A DNA stretch of 64,000 nt from Burkholderia sp. WSM2232. Its GTDB lineage: Bacteria > Pseudomonadota > Gammaproteobacteria > Burkholderiales > Burkholderiaceae. The DNA lies in NCBI RefSeq assembly GCF_000472545.1, contig NZ_AWZV01000020.1, positions 256-64,255 of the forward strand, read 5' to 3'. A model generated the notes under the pieces. It was not told the origin of the DNA. It saw nothing but the letters and a program-made list of their open reading frames with translations, and did no database searches. Below are positions 1-8,846 of this stretch, piece by piece (positions within the stretch are counted from its first letter, which is position 1; every line of letters starts with the position of its first letter). The position numbers and the translations under genes were made by a program.

Positions 1-1
1 C

Positions 2-19
2 ACCCCACAAAGGTGGGGT
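2..19. terminator. Hairpin at window edge, terminator-like
   Basis: A perfect 7-bp stem (ACCCCAC/GTGGGGT) with an AAAG loop. No T-run follows on the plus strand, so it may be only part of a terminator of a gene left of the window. Confidence 0.3.
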
Positions 20-329
20 TGCGGCGTTTACGCGGTCGAAAAACAGCTTCACGAAAATTGCGCCGCGAATGAGCGCATGGCGGCACGCGGTCGGCAATCG
101 ATCTGCCGAGTTCGGTTAGCTAACGATCTCCGTCGAGTGCCGGCGATGCGACAGCAATGTGGAGAGGTCGCTGGCCTTATGAATCGGCAACAAAAAAGCG
201 ATGCCGCATTCGCCATTGCTGCCGGAGAACGGCCAGTGAGCTGGTCTGCGAAATTCTCGTCGTATCACGCGCGAACGTATCGGCACGCCGGTAGAGTCCG
301 TCCGCCTGGCCAGACGGGAAATTCGGGGA

Positions 330-1080
330 AACCCATGATGCACCGTCGGCGAAGAAATTCGCGGGGTCGTTGGCGATTGGCGAGCGATGGCTATCGTCGA
401 GTTCGGTGTAGGTTGTGGGCGGAACGCAGAGCGCTCGAGTGGTGCCGTTCAATGCGAAACGCGGCTACGGAGTCGTAAGCATGCACGGGCTGTCGATTGT
501 CGATAAAACGATGTCTTGTTCAGCCTCGCCCTCAACGACGGACGGCATGACGGCGAAGAGGCGATGTCATCAAGCAACCAACGCCGGGGCTGGGATGGTT
601 TCGAGTTCCGGTGCGACCACGATGAGCCGGTGCCCGCAAGGTTTGCGTTCGACTGCTGCAACCGCGAAGCGATAAGCTCACCCGCTACGACTGCTGGTCA
701 CAGCAGCCACATCGTTCGCCAAGTGACGTTCGCGGCGGTGGAAAATCGCTTCGGCAATGCGCCGCGCGTAGGCCATCAAAAATTGAATGGCTAAGCCATA
801 ACGGCTCGCATACACGGCCGACGATACACACCGAATTGCGGCGAAAACTGGCCTGCAGCCATTGCCGGCCGGTGCGCAGCTCGCAAACTAACGGCATGGC
901 CGCGAGTTTCGCAAAAGCGAAGAAGCGCGATTACGCCGCGCGTGCCGAAGCCTGATGCAGCGACTGCTGCACGCAACATAGCCACCGCGTTTGAGCATTA
1001 CACCAGGAAGCATCCCATAGCGCATAGAAATACCGCTCGCTAGGGTGCGCTCCAACGCGCCACGGAATCAGCAACCTTCG
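330..1080 (+). pseudogene. Decayed IS3-family transposase (OrfB) remnant
   Basis: No intact gene is present, but successive reading frames give pieces of an IS3-family DDE transposase OrfB in the right order. Near 386 comes SDGYRRV (the usual TYGYRRV). Around 451-500 is NAKRGYGVVSMHGL. At about 594-750 is DGFEFRCDHDEP followed by FAFDCCNREAIS and AAVENRFGNA, the first catalytic-domain block. At 782 is IEWLSHNGS (normally IEWLSDNGS, so the second catalytic Asp reads His), then QTNGMAASFAKAKKRDY. From 945 is PKPDAATAARNIATAFEHY, the C-terminal block. At least four frameshifts and several stops separate these pieces, so it is long dead. The 5' part (77-330) may hold OrfA or OrfB N-terminal remnants but I cannot align it. 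No clear terminal inverted repeats or target duplication were found. Confidence 0.8.
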
Positions 1081-1554
1081 CGAGGCTGTGTCAGGAATTA
1101 CAGAAGCGAATCAGATGACATGTCTCTATCGGTAGAGCCATGAGCTTCCCTCGATTCCACATTGTGCTCCGGATCCAACCATCCTCACGTCGATTGAGTC
1201 GCGACGAGCAAGGCCGAGCTAGTCAATGGACCTAGCGCAGCGCTCGCAATTGGCACTCGCCGGCATTCGGGATATCGCACGACGCGTCGGTGCTGCAAAC
1301 CGAATGCGTTGCAAGGGGTAAAGCAAAATGCCTGCATGAGGCGGTGAGGTTCTCGTTCAGGAATACGCCGTTGCGCCGCACCGTCTCCAGTATGCGTCTC
1401 AAGGAACGGACGCGTTGAGTACCAGCAAGTTGACTCGTGCATAAGCGGGTCGAGACAAGCCCGCTAGGCCTAAGGCGATCAAACGTAGAATGTCTAAAGC
1501 TAAAACCCGGCGTCAGCGACACTGCCGCTGACACCGAACATACTCATGCCTGTT
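1081..1554. other. Intergenic stretch without recognisable gene
   Basis: Only short, unconvincing open frames on both strands. A 6-bp inverted repeat (AGCGGG 1444-1449 / CCCGCT 1460-1465) has no T-run. The sequence from about 1082 could include the right end of the dead IS element. Confidence 0.5.
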
Positions 1555-1809
1555 TCACGCGCCTCGTCGAACGAGCCGGATAATAAACAGGAGGATGACT
1601 GCACCGATCACCGCGGTGATGATCGATCCAATCCAACCGCTACCCAGAGAAATGTGCAGCACGCGGGCGAGCCAACCGCCGACGAACGCGCCGACAATCC
1701 CGACGATGATGTCGACGATAAGGCCGAAGCCACCGCCCTTGACGAGTACGCCAGCCAGCCAGCCAGCGATCGCGCCGATGACAAGCCACGCAATGATGCC
1801 GTGCTCCAT
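1555..1809 (-). CDS. GlsB/YeaQ/YmgE-family small membrane stress protein
   Basis: 84 residues starting MEHGIIAWLVIG. The protein is nearly all hydrophobic, with three predicted membrane helices rich in Gly, Ile and Val (IGAIAGWLAG, IIVGIVGAFVGG, ITAVIGAVILLF) and a basic C-terminus. This length and glycine pattern is that of the transglycosylase-associated GlsB/YeaQ/YmgE family, small inner-membrane proteins linked to general stress; the biochemical role is unknown. A strong AAGGAG lies 7 nt before the ATG at 1809, which I prefer to the upstream in-frame ATG at 1839. It stands alone, with divergent intergenic DNA upstream. Confidence 0.85.
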   Translation of the reverse strand: MEHGIIAWLVIGAIAGWLAGVLVKGGGFGLIVDIIVGIVGAFVGGWLARVLHISLGSGWIGSIITAVIGAVILLFIIRLVRRGA

Positions 1810-2156
1810 AATTGAAACTCCTTGGTTGTGTTTGAACAATGAGCGGTGACAGAGCTTAGTCGAAGCGTCCGGCGCAGTCCATATTCAGGATACGGAATTA
1901 ACATTGTCTCAATGTGTTGCAAGCTCAAGCATGCGACATGTGTAAGTCAGCATCGTCGCCAGGAATTTTCGTCAAACTACGCAGACAGATCGACAAGGTA
2001 ATACGGACTCCGAATGTTGACGTCAGCTATCACTAAGAACAAACTCTTCGAACGTTCCGGATCTGCTGTGCATCGCATTAGCGCTAAGCCCTTCGCACGC
2101 AATCCCGGTCCACCGCACGGCGGCCGCTTCAGGCCGTTCACGTCAATGAGGAATGT
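1810..2156. other. Divergent intergenic region
   Basis: About 350 nt between the GlsB-like gene (minus) and the exported protein gene (plus). It must carry both promoters. I see no hexamer pair convincing enough to report and no structured RNA. Confidence 0.4.
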
Positions 2157-2693
2157 ATGAAAGCCAAAACTCTTGGAATGATTGCCGGCGCGTTTATCGC
2201 TCTCGCTCCATTCGCCTCGTTTGCCACGGCGCTTCCCGCGCCGTTTGAAGGGAGCACCACGTTGCAAGCGGAAGGAGTGGTGAGGTCGGTCGACCGTGCA
2301 AAGCATTCCGTGACCGTGCGAGACGCGCAAGGGGGCGAGGCGTCGTTCGAGGTTACGGAGAAAGGAAACTTAGAAAGGATCACGCAGGGCGAGAAAGTCC
2401 ATATCCGTATGATGCGCAATGCGCTGATCAGCGTTACGCGCGACGCGGAGGGACAAGCGGCGCCTGCGGCCGCTACCGCACAGAAGGGTCAGACGAACCC
2501 GGAACAGAACGTCAATGCACAAGTGCAGGCAGTCGATCACGTTACGGGCGTCGTGGCTCTCAAAGGACCGAACGGCTCGGTGTTCCATATCCAGGGGCGC
2601 GTGCCGGCGCAAATGGCGAACCTAACGCCGGGCATGCAGGTCCTGGTGGCCTTCGCGCCACAAGTCAGTGTCGCAGTCGCGCCCGCCCAATGA
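2157..2693 (+). CDS. Exported protein of unknown function, duplicated small-domain architecture
   Basis: 178 residues. An N-terminal signal peptide (lysines, then GMIAGAFIALAPFASFATA, likely cut near ALP) sends it to the periplasm. The mature part has two similar beta-rich modules. Residues about 40-85 read EGVVRSVDRAKHSVTVRDAQ, and residues about 123-170 read VQAVDHVTGVVALKGPNG, each followed by a segment ending in a hydrophobic V-x-V strand. They are joined by an Ala/Gln-rich linker. The pattern 'x-V-x-x-V-D-x-x-x-x-x-V-x-V' resembles small OB-like periplasmic domains, but I cannot name a family. The start is supported by GAGGA just upstream of ATG 2157. It appears monocistronic and converges on the phosphoesterase gene. 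Confidence 0.75.
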   Translation: MKAKTLGMIAGAFIALAPFASFATALPAPFEGSTTLQAEGVVRSVDRAKHSVTVRDAQGGEASFEVTEKGNLERITQGEKVHIRMMRNALISVTRDAEGQAAPAAATAQKGQTNPEQNVNAQVQAVDHVTGVVALKGPNGSVFHIQGRVPAQMANLTPGMQVLVAFAPQVSVAVAPAQ

Positions 2694-2729
2694 GAGGCAG
2701 GTTCACCCTCGCGCATTGTTCGGGCGGGT

Positions 2730-2775
2730 GCGAACGCAAAGAAGGGTGCAGCTGTCGAGTGCTCGCGTTCGCTTT
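2730..2775 (+). terminator. Possible terminator between convergent genes
   Basis: An 8-bp perfect inverted repeat GCGAACGC (2730-2737) / GCGTTCGC (2765-2772) with a 27-nt loop and a short TTT. It sits in the gap between two convergent genes. The loop is long for an intrinsic terminator, so this is tentative. Confidence 0.3.
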
Positions 2776-2792
2776 GCACTCGGATCGTTGAA

Positions 2793-3956
2793 TCACTCGG
2801 GTTCGCCCGGCACGAGCTTCACTCGCGTGATTTCTGAGGGTGCGCCGAGCCGCTTGGGCGGTCCCCAGTAACCGGTGCCGCGGCTCGTGTACACCCACAG
2901 TCCGTTCAGGCGTGCGAGGCCCGCTGTGAATGGTTGCTGAAATCGTACAAAAAAATTCCAAGGGAAAAACTGACCGCCGTGCGTATGACCTGAGAGTTGC
3001 AGAGTGAAGCCGGCTTCGGCGGCGGCTTCCGCAGAGCGGGGTTGGTGGGCAAGAAGCACCTTGATCAGCACATCGCCGGGCGCACCAGCGATCGCGGCCA
3101 TCGGGTCGCTGCGATGTAGAGGATCGTGGTGGCCGGCCGAATAGTCGGTCACGCCTGCAATGACCGCACGGGCGCCGTCGTGCTCGACGACCACATGCTC
3201 GTTCAGCAGCACATTGAGTCCAAGGCGTCGAAACTCGTCGATCCACGCGTCGGCGCCCGCGTAGTACTCGTGGTTGCCTGTGACGAGAAACGCGCCGTGA
3301 CGGGCACTCAACCTCGAGAGAGGCTGCGTGTGATGAGTCAACTGCGGGACGCTGCCGTCTACCACGTCTCCCGTCACCGCTATAAGGTCAGGCTTCAGGC
3401 GATTCACCGCATCGACTATCGCGTCGACATAGCGTCGTTTAATGGTTGGGCCCACGTGGATGTCGCTGATCTGAACGATCGTGAAGCCATTGAGCGCAGT
3501 AGGCAGGTCGTCGATTGGCACCTCGATTGTCACGACCCGCGCTCGACGGCGAGCGTTGAAAAGACCGATGAGTGTCGACAGTACCGCGAGCAATGGCACA
3601 GCCGCCGCAGTGCCGGTCCGCCAATGGGCGAGGGTGATCAGACCTGGCCAGATAGCGTCGACGGTCATCATTGAAGCGAGCGCCAGGTCACGCGCAAACG
3701 TCAGCACGAGCAGCGACGAAAAGAAGCCCATCGTAAGCAAGCCGATCCACGCGAGCCGGTCGCCCAGCGGCTGGCGTTTGATGGTGCGCGCAAGCATGCC
3801 GAGCGGAATGAGCACGACGGAGAGGACTAGCCAACATCCCAACAACCAGCGGACGGCGATGCTAACTGGCATGTCCGGTATCAAACGGAAGCCAACATAG
3901 ACGTGCAGCAGGATGCCAATAGCGATCAGGCGTACAAGAAACGATGAGCGGCGCAT
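2793..3956 (-). CDS. Membrane-anchored metallophosphoesterase (YaeI-like)
   Basis: 387 residues. Residues 1-135 form four hydrophobic segments (around 8-24, 33-55, 68-88, 105-132). The rest is a calcineurin-like phosphoesterase domain with all metal motifs: SDIHVG (Asp165, His167), GDVVDG (196-201), GNHEYY (227-232), an AHQP histidine, and GHTHGGQFFPWN near the C-terminus. The GHTHGGQ ending and the GYWGPPKRLGAPSEIT tail are typical of the YaeI/YkuE group, metal-dependent phosphodiesterases at the membrane. The specific substrate cannot be read from sequence. No strong ribosome-binding site precedes ATG 3956, but the N-terminal helix order argues for this start. Confidence 0.85.
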   Translation of the reverse strand: MRRSSFLVRLIAIGILLHVYVGFRLIPDMPVSIAVRWLLGCWLVLSVVLIPLGMLARTIKRQPLGDRLAWIGLLTMGFFSSLLVLTFARDLALASMMTVDAIWPGLITLAHWRTGTAAAVPLLAVLSTLIGLFNARRRARVVTIEVPIDDLPTALNGFTIVQISDIHVGPTIKRRYVDAIVDAVNRLKPDLIAVTGDVVDGSVPQLTHHTQPLSRLSARHGAFLVTGNHEYYAGADAWIDEFRRLGLNVLLNEHVVVEHDGARAVIAGVTDYSAGHHDPLHRSDPMAAIAGAPGDVLIKVLLAHQPRSAEAAAEAGFTLQLSGHTHGGQFFPWNFFVRFQQPFTAGLARLNGLWVYTSRGTGYWGPPKRLGAPSEITRVKLVPGEPE

Positions 3957-4352
3957 AGAAGAATGAAGGCGGGTAAAAGCCGGCTTGACTTCAGCGCAGG
4001 GCCGGCGGAGCGGTCGCTGCGACGATGCAGCTGGCGAGCCGGGTCATTCTACCGGCATGCACTGCAGCGTGCCGCGCGCGAAAAATTCGCTCCTGCGGCG
4101 CGGGGGTTGTCCTCTTGTTGCAATGCAGCAGCCGCCACACGAGAGCGCATCGCTCTCAACCTGGGCAGATCGCTGATCTGGAAATAGCGCCCGGGCCATC
4201 CGGATTACCCTAATTAAATGGGCTTTGAATTATGCGCGCGCCTGGCCTATGCTTGAAGTGAGTTGTCTGCACAAGAGTCGCTGATTCTCTTAGAGCGACG
4301 GCAGTAGCTCGAGTGTCGTTAGCGCCGGCAAACGGCGAGGCGGGAGGCGATC
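3957..4352. other. Divergent intergenic region upstream of small membrane protein
   Basis: About 400 nt without a credible gene. Its right half holds the promoter listed at 4225-4253. Confidence 0.4.
4225..4253 (+). promoter_or_regulatory. Candidate sigma-70 promoter
   Basis: TTGAAT (4225-4230), a 17-nt spacer and TATGCT (4248-4253). Hexamers and spacing fit a housekeeping promoter reading toward the gene at 4353, giving a leader of about 90 nt. Confidence 0.45.
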
Positions 4353-4691
4353 ATGAAACTGCTCGGATCAGGCCATCGTTTACACCACGGGGACTCTGCG
4401 CACCGCGCGCATCATGTCGGGTATGAGGGCAGTCACGTGATGCTGCCGCTCGTTGGCGTATCGCTGATGGCGCTGGGCTTGTATCTCGGCGTGCGCAATA
4501 TCGACTTCTCCGAACTGGGTAAGAGTGCGCTGTTTGGCGTCGTCATGCTTTGCGTCGCGCTTGGCATTGCGGGACTGTTCGGTGTCGTCGGCGCATGGCT
4601 GCGCTCAAATGGCGAAGACACTCAGGAAAGCTTCTGCTTTGTTGGCGCGGTGATTGGCGTGGTGGTTTTCTACATCGCGATCTTCAGTTAA
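4353..4691 (+). CDS. Small integral membrane protein, unknown function
   Basis: 112 residues. A His-rich N-terminus (HRLHHGDSAHRAHHVGYEGSH, residues 8-28) precedes three membrane helices (MLPLVGVSLMALGLYLGV, SALFGVVMLCVALGIAGLFGVV, FCFVGAVIGVVVFYIAIFS) that run to the last residue. GGGAGG lies before ATG 4353 at good spacing. I do not recognise the family. The histidine cluster could bind metal, which is inference only. It appears to be a single-gene unit. Confidence 0.65.
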   Translation: MKLLGSGHRLHHGDSAHRAHHVGYEGSHVMLPLVGVSLMALGLYLGVRNIDFSELGKSALFGVVMLCVALGIAGLFGVVGAWLRSNGEDTQESFCFVGAVIGVVVFYIAIFS

Positions 4692-5073
4692 ATGCGCCCG
4701 ACAGCATCGCGGCCGCTGCGCCGAAATTAAAGCGAAAGCCGCCCAGAATGAGTTCCGACGTCTCGTGCCGCCACGGACGATCGGGAATTTCGATTTGATC
4801 GTCGCGCCGGCGACGCAGACCCGGTGCACTTTCGGGGCCGTTTAAGTCTCACTCGAGCCGTCGCCACGGCTGAGCATGCGGGTTCCGACTATGGGAACGC
4901 CGCCGTGCAGCGTCGACTTCGAAAACGCAGTTCGATAATCGCCCTGTGGTTTTCCCAAACAGAATGACGGCCGATTGAAACCGCAAACAGCCTCCTTGCG
5001 CTGCGGCGATAATACCTATCGTATCTCCCATACCCGCCAGCGCCCGCATCTTGCAATGCACCCCCGCAATGTT
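4692..5073. other. Intergenic region before the AlkB-like gene
   Basis: About 380 nt. A long minus-strand open frame crosses here into the alkB-like gene, but it is its antisense. No gene, terminator or promoter that I can support. Confidence 0.4.
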
Positions 5074-5673
5074 ATGACCGATCTCTTCGACGATCTGCCA
5101 ACACCCGACCTCGATTGGTATCCCGACTGGCTCGCGCCCGACCTGGCCGAGCAGTTCCTCGCGCGCCTGATTGACGAGGTCCAATGGCGACAGGACATCA
5201 TGGGCACGCCCGGCGGTCGCGTCGCGCTGCCGAGGCTCACCGCCTGGCAGGGCGATAGCGATGCGGTGTACGTCTATTCCGGTATCCGCAATTTGCCGCA
5301 ACCGTGGACGCCAGCCGTCGCCGAACTCAAGGCCGCCGTCGAGGCGGTCTGCCAGGCGCGGTTCAACAGCGTCCTGCTGAACCGCTATCGCAGCGGCGCA
5401 GACAGCATGGGATGGCATGCCGACCGCGAGCCGGAACTCGGGCCCGAACCGGTGATCGCATCCGTGAGTCTGGGCGTTGCGCGCACCTTTGACCTGAGGC
5501 ACAGCAAGACGGGCACCACGCAGTCCTTCTCGTTGAAAGGCGGCAGCTTGCTGGTCATGAAAGGCAAGACGCAGACGGAATGGCGGCATCGAGTGCCAAA
5601 AGAGCCTCGCGTCACCGGCGCGCGCATCAACCTGACTTTCCGGTGGGTCACGCCGCGCAAGCGGAGCGCGTAG
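5074..5673 (+). CDS. AlkB-like 2-oxoglutarate/Fe(II) dioxygenase (alkylated nucleic acid repair)
   Basis: 199 residues. The AlkB catalytic core is clear: NRYRSGADSMGWHADREPEL gives the Fe ligands His115 and Asp117, WRHRVPK gives His172, and RINLTFRW gives the 2-oxoglutarate-binding arginines (184 and 190). The leading FDDLPTPDLDWYPDWL and PRLTAWQGD segments are those of the short bacterial AlkB proteins closest to ALKBH2/3, which oxidatively demethylate 1-methyladenine and 3-methylcytosine. The start is uncertain: ATG 5074 gives the family's usual N-terminus, but in-frame ATGs at 5056 and 4975 exist and none has a good ribosome-binding site. Confidence 0.88.
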   Translation: MTDLFDDLPTPDLDWYPDWLAPDLAEQFLARLIDEVQWRQDIMGTPGGRVALPRLTAWQGDSDAVYVYSGIRNLPQPWTPAVAELKAAVEAVCQARFNSVLLNRYRSGADSMGWHADREPELGPEPVIASVSLGVARTFDLRHSKTGTTQSFSLKGGSLLVMKGKTQTEWRHRVPKEPRVTGARINLTFRWVTPRKRSA

Positions 5674-6010
5674 CCGTCGAGCCTATAGCGTCCATTTCTG
5701 GAAATCGCCGCTGCGCCGTTGAACCGACGCAGGGGGGCGCAGACCATCCACACTCGTAGTAAGTGCATAAAGGCTCGCGCCCAGGCGCGTGGATGACCAC
5801 CCCCCGTCGCTGGACAAGCCGGACTCGCCCGGCCTCGAACAGAGCAGCGCCTGCTCGTCCTATACCAAAATTGATATTGCCGACGCGAATCATATGATTG
5901 GACTGTTAACGCCTTGCACACTACGCTACATCACGATCCACGCATCGCGATGGCCGCAAGGACCGGCGAATTCGATGGGTCGCCTACACAACAACGATCA
6001 GGAGACAGTC
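5674..6010. other. Control region of the ytfQ operon
   Basis: About 340 nt upstream of the sugar-binding protein gene. It holds the promoter/operator at 5871-5899 and no credible gene. Confidence 0.5.
5871..5899 (+). promoter_or_regulatory. Sigma-70 promoter overlapped by a 12-bp palindrome
   Basis: TTGATA (5871-5876), a 16-nt spacer and TATGAT (5893-5898) make a strong -35/-10 pair. A perfect palindrome AATCATATGATT (5888-5899) covers the -10, as a repressor operator would. The leader to ATG 6011 would be about 105 nt. No regulator gene lies beside it, so the repressor is unknown. Confidence 0.55.
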
Positions 6011-6997
6011 ATGGCGAATACACGACGCGCCGCATGTCGTGCGTTGGGTGCGCTCGCGATGTGCGCGGGTTTCGGTGCGCTGACGCTAACAACGCCCGGC
6101 GCGCACGCGCAGGACAAGCAGATCACGCTGGGTTTCGCCCAGGTTGGCGCGGAAAGCGCCTGGCGAACCGCCAATACCGAGTCGGTGAAATCCGCTGCAG
6201 CGGATGCCAAGATCAAACTCAAGTTCTCCGACGCGCAGCAAAAGCAGGAAAACCAGATCAAGGCGATTCGCTCGTATATCGCGCAAAAAGTCGATGTAAT
6301 TGCGTTTTCACCGGTCGTCGAGTCTGGCTGGGAACCGGTGCTGCGCGAGGCCAAGGCCGCGAAGATTCCGGTGATCCTGACCGACCGCAATATCGACGTC
6401 AAAGACACCTCGCTTTACGTGACCATGATCGGCTCGGACTTTCTCGAGGAGGGCCGGCGCGGCGGCAAATGGCTCGCCGACCACTACAAGGATTCGAAAG
6501 GGCCCGTCAACATCGCCGAATTGCAGGGCACGGTCGGCTCGGCGCCAGCAAATGACCGGCACGCCGGCCTGATCGAAGTTATCAAGAGCGATCCCAAGTT
6601 CAAGATTATTGCGTCGCAAAGTGGCGACTTCACATTGGCTGGCGGCAAGCAGGTCATGGAAGCGTTCATCAAGAGCTACGGTAATAAGATCAACGTGGTT
6701 TATGCGCATAACGACGACATGGCCCTCGGTGCCATCCAGGCCATGGAAGAAGCGGGCATGCATCCGGGCAAGGACGTCGTTGTCGTTTCATTCGATGCGA
6801 CCAAGGGCGGGTTCCAGGCCATGGCCGCAGGCAAGATGAACGTGGATGTCGAGTGTAGCCCGCTGCTCGGACCGCAACTGATGTCGGCGGTCAAGGACGT
6901 AGTGGCCGGCAAGCCGTTGCCAAAGCGCATTCTGACGGAAGAGACCGTTTTCCCGATGAGCGTTGCTGCGCAGACATTGCCAACGCGCAAGTACTAG
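6011..6997 (+). CDS. ytfQ: Sugar ABC transporter periplasmic binding protein (YtfQ-like)
   Basis: 328 residues. A signal peptide ends at GAHAQD (about residue 35). The mature protein is a two-lobe ribose/galactofuranose-type binding protein: ITLGFAQVGAESAWRTANTESV starts lobe 1, followed by IAFSPVVESGWEPVLREAKAAKIPVILTDR, HNDDMALGAIQAMEEAG and SFDATKGGFQAMAAGKMN. The VGAESAWR and ESGWEPVL signatures match YtfQ, the galactofuranose-binding protein of E. coli. Substrate inference beyond 'aldose, furanose form likely' is not safe. AGGAGA before ATG 6011 fixes the start; a longer open frame upstream is not used. It is the first gene of the ytfQRT-yjfF unit. Confidence 0.92.
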   Translation: MANTRRAACRALGALAMCAGFGALTLTTPGAHAQDKQITLGFAQVGAESAWRTANTESVKSAAADAKIKLKFSDAQQKQENQIKAIRSYIAQKVDVIAFSPVVESGWEPVLREAKAAKIPVILTDRNIDVKDTSLYVTMIGSDFLEEGRRGGKWLADHYKDSKGPVNIAELQGTVGSAPANDRHAGLIEVIKSDPKFKIIASQSGDFTLAGGKQVMEAFIKSYGNKINVVYAHNDDMALGAIQAMEEAGMHPGKDVVVVSFDATKGGFQAMAAGKMNVDVECSPLLGPQLMSAVKDVVAGKPLPKRILTEETVFPMSVAAQTLPTRKY

Positions 6998-7102
6998 GAA
7001 GCGATACTTAGGCATCCCTACTAAAACGCCTTTGAGCGGAATGTACGAACGCCGCACAAAACGCACGACGAACCAGTAAGCAACGTTTCTCCAGCGGTGC
7101 CT

Positions 7103-7140
7103 GACCGTCCGGCTGCTTGGGCAGCGGACGGTCTCTTTTC
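7103..7140 (+). terminator. Intrinsic terminator between ytfQ and ytfR
   Basis: GACCGTCC-g-GCTGC, a TTGG loop, GCAGC-GGACGGTC, then TCTTTTC. This is a 13-bp stem with one bulge and a T-rich tail. It lies between the binding-protein gene and its ATPase, so it probably attenuates and gives more binding protein than membrane complex. Confidence 0.75.
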
Positions 7141-7229
7141 ACATCGCGTCCATGCAGGAACCCGCGGCATAACGCTATGCCGGCACTAACGCACTACGAC
7201 ATCAACGCACCGCTGCTCGAGCGAGGTCT

Positions 7230-8846
7230 ATGACGTATTCCGCTTCCGAACCCGATCCGCTGCTCGCGAGTAAGACCACCCCGGCTTCCGTCGACGTTTC
7301 GAACGACGGCAACACGAGCGAGCCTATCCTCGCCACAACTGGCGTCAGCAAGACATTTCCCGGCGTGAAGGCGCTGCAGGGCGTCGACTTCCGACTTTTC
7401 CCCGGCGAAGTCCATACGCTGATGGGACAGAACGGCGCCGGCAAATCGACCTTGATCAATGTGCTCACTGGCGTACTCGCGCCTGATTCCGGCACAATCC
7501 GTCTGGGCGGCGAGGCCGTGGCGTTCGCGTCGCCGCAGGAAGCGGAGGCGGCAGGCGTGCGCACGCTTTACCAGGAAGTGAACCTGTGTCCGAATCTGTC
7601 GGTCGCAGAGAACATATTCGCGGGGCGGCAGCCGCGCCGTTTCGGCGCGATCGACTGGCCTGACATCAAGCGTCGCGCGCAAGCCGCGCTCGCGCGCCTC
7701 GACATTTCACTCGACGTCACCCGCTCGCTCGACGCCTACCCGATCGCTGTCCAGCAGATGGTGGCGATTGCGAGGGCGCTTTCCGTCGATGCGCGCGTGC
7801 TGATCCTCGACGAGCCCACCTCGAGCCTTGACGACAGCGAGGTCGCGCAACTCTTCAAAATACTTCGCCATCTTAAGCAATCTGGAATTGCGATTCTGTT
7901 CGTCACGCACTTCATCGAGCAGACGTATGCGATTTCTGACCGTATCACGGTCATGCGCAACGGCGAGCGGGAGGGCGAATACCTCGCGCGTGACCTGTCG
8001 GCGGATCTGCTGGTTTCGAAGATGGTCGGTCACGAGCGCATGAGCGAGCGTCTGCGCGAAGCCGCCCACGAAGCATCCGATGCTAGCGAGCAGATCCAAC
8101 GAGAGCATGCAGCGGCACCGGCGTTTATCGAACTGCGCGGCGTCGGCAAGCGCGGCACGCTGCAGCCCATCGATCTGGACGTGCAGCGTGGTCAAATTCT
8201 TGGACTCGCAGGCTTGCTGGGCTCGGGGCGCACTGAAACCGCGCGTTTGCTGTTCGGTGCCGATCGAGCCGACAGCGGCACGATGCTCGTCGACGGCAAG
8301 CCGGTGCGGCTGCGCTCGCCGCACGATGCGGTGCGCCACGGCATTGCCTATTGCGCTGAAGATCGCAAGAAAGAGGGCATCGTCGCGGACCTTTCCATCC
8401 GCGAGAACATTCTGCTGGCGTTGCAGGCGCGGCGTGGCTGGTGGCGCAAGATCAGCCGCCAGCGTGCGCGTGAACTGGCCGATCTGTGGATCGAGCGGCT
8501 CGGCATCAAGGCGTCGGATGCGGAGCAGCCAATCGGTCTGTTGTCCGGCGGCAATCAGCAGAAGGCGCTGCTCGCGCGCTGGCTCGCCACCGATCCACAA
8601 CTGCTGATTCTGGACGAGCCCACACGGGGCATCGACGTCGCCGCGAAATTCGACATCATGGACCGCCTGCTCGCGCTGTGCGAGAACGGGCTAAGTATTC
8701 TGTTCATCTCCTCGGAGATCAGCGAAGTGCTGCGCGTCAGTCATCGCGTCGCCGTGCTGCGCGACCGCCGCAAGATCGCGGAAGTGAAGGGCACGGCGTC
8801 GAACGAAGACAACATCTATCGACTCATCGCGGGGAGCGGCGAATGA
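7230..8846 (+). CDS. ytfR: Sugar ABC transporter ATP-binding protein, double domain (YtfR-like)
   Basis: 538 residues with two ABC domains, as is usual for sugar importers of the RbsA/XylG/YtfR type. Domain 1 has an intact Walker A GQNGAGKST (66-74) and Walker B LILDEPTSSLDD. Domain 2 (from about 300) has the degenerate P-loop AGLLGSGRTE typical of the family, a full signature LSGGNQQKALLARWL and LILDEPTRGIDVAAK. An unusual N-terminal extension of about 30 residues precedes the first domain. GAGG precedes ATG 7230. It overlaps ytfT by 4 nt (ATGA), so the two are translationally coupled. Confidence 0.93.
   Translation: MTYSASEPDPLLASKTTPASVDVSNDGNTSEPILATTGVSKTFPGVKALQGVDFRLFPGEVHTLMGQNGAGKSTLINVLTGVLAPDSGTIRLGGEAVAFASPQEAEAAGVRTLYQEVNLCPNLSVAENIFAGRQPRRFGAIDWPDIKRRAQAALARLDISLDVTRSLDAYPIAVQQMVAIARALSVDARVLILDEPTSSLDDSEVAQLFKILRHLKQSGIAILFVTHFIEQTYAISDRITVMRNGEREGEYLARDLSADLLVSKMVGHERMSERLREAAHEASDASEQIQREHAAAPAFIELRGVGKRGTLQPIDLDVQRGQILGLAGLLGSGRTETARLLFGADRADSGTMLVDGKPVRLRSPHDAVRHGIAYCAEDRKKEGIVADLSIRENILLALQARRGWWRKISRQRARELADLWIERLGIKASDAEQPIGLLSGGNQQKALLARWLATDPQLLILDEPTRGIDVAAKFDIMDRLLALCENGLSILFISSEISEVLRVSHRVAVLRDRRKIAEVKGTASNEDNIYRLIAGSGE

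Noticed and set aside
1185..1534. Small overlapping minus-strand open frames (85 and 100 codons)
   Set aside because: No ribosome-binding site, no recognisable domain, and several overlapping alternatives in the same stretch.
4849..5589. Minus-strand open frame of 246 codons
   Set aside because: It is antisense to the AlkB-like gene, shows no family features, and its composition (Arg/Gly/His rich) is that of a complementary-strand shadow.
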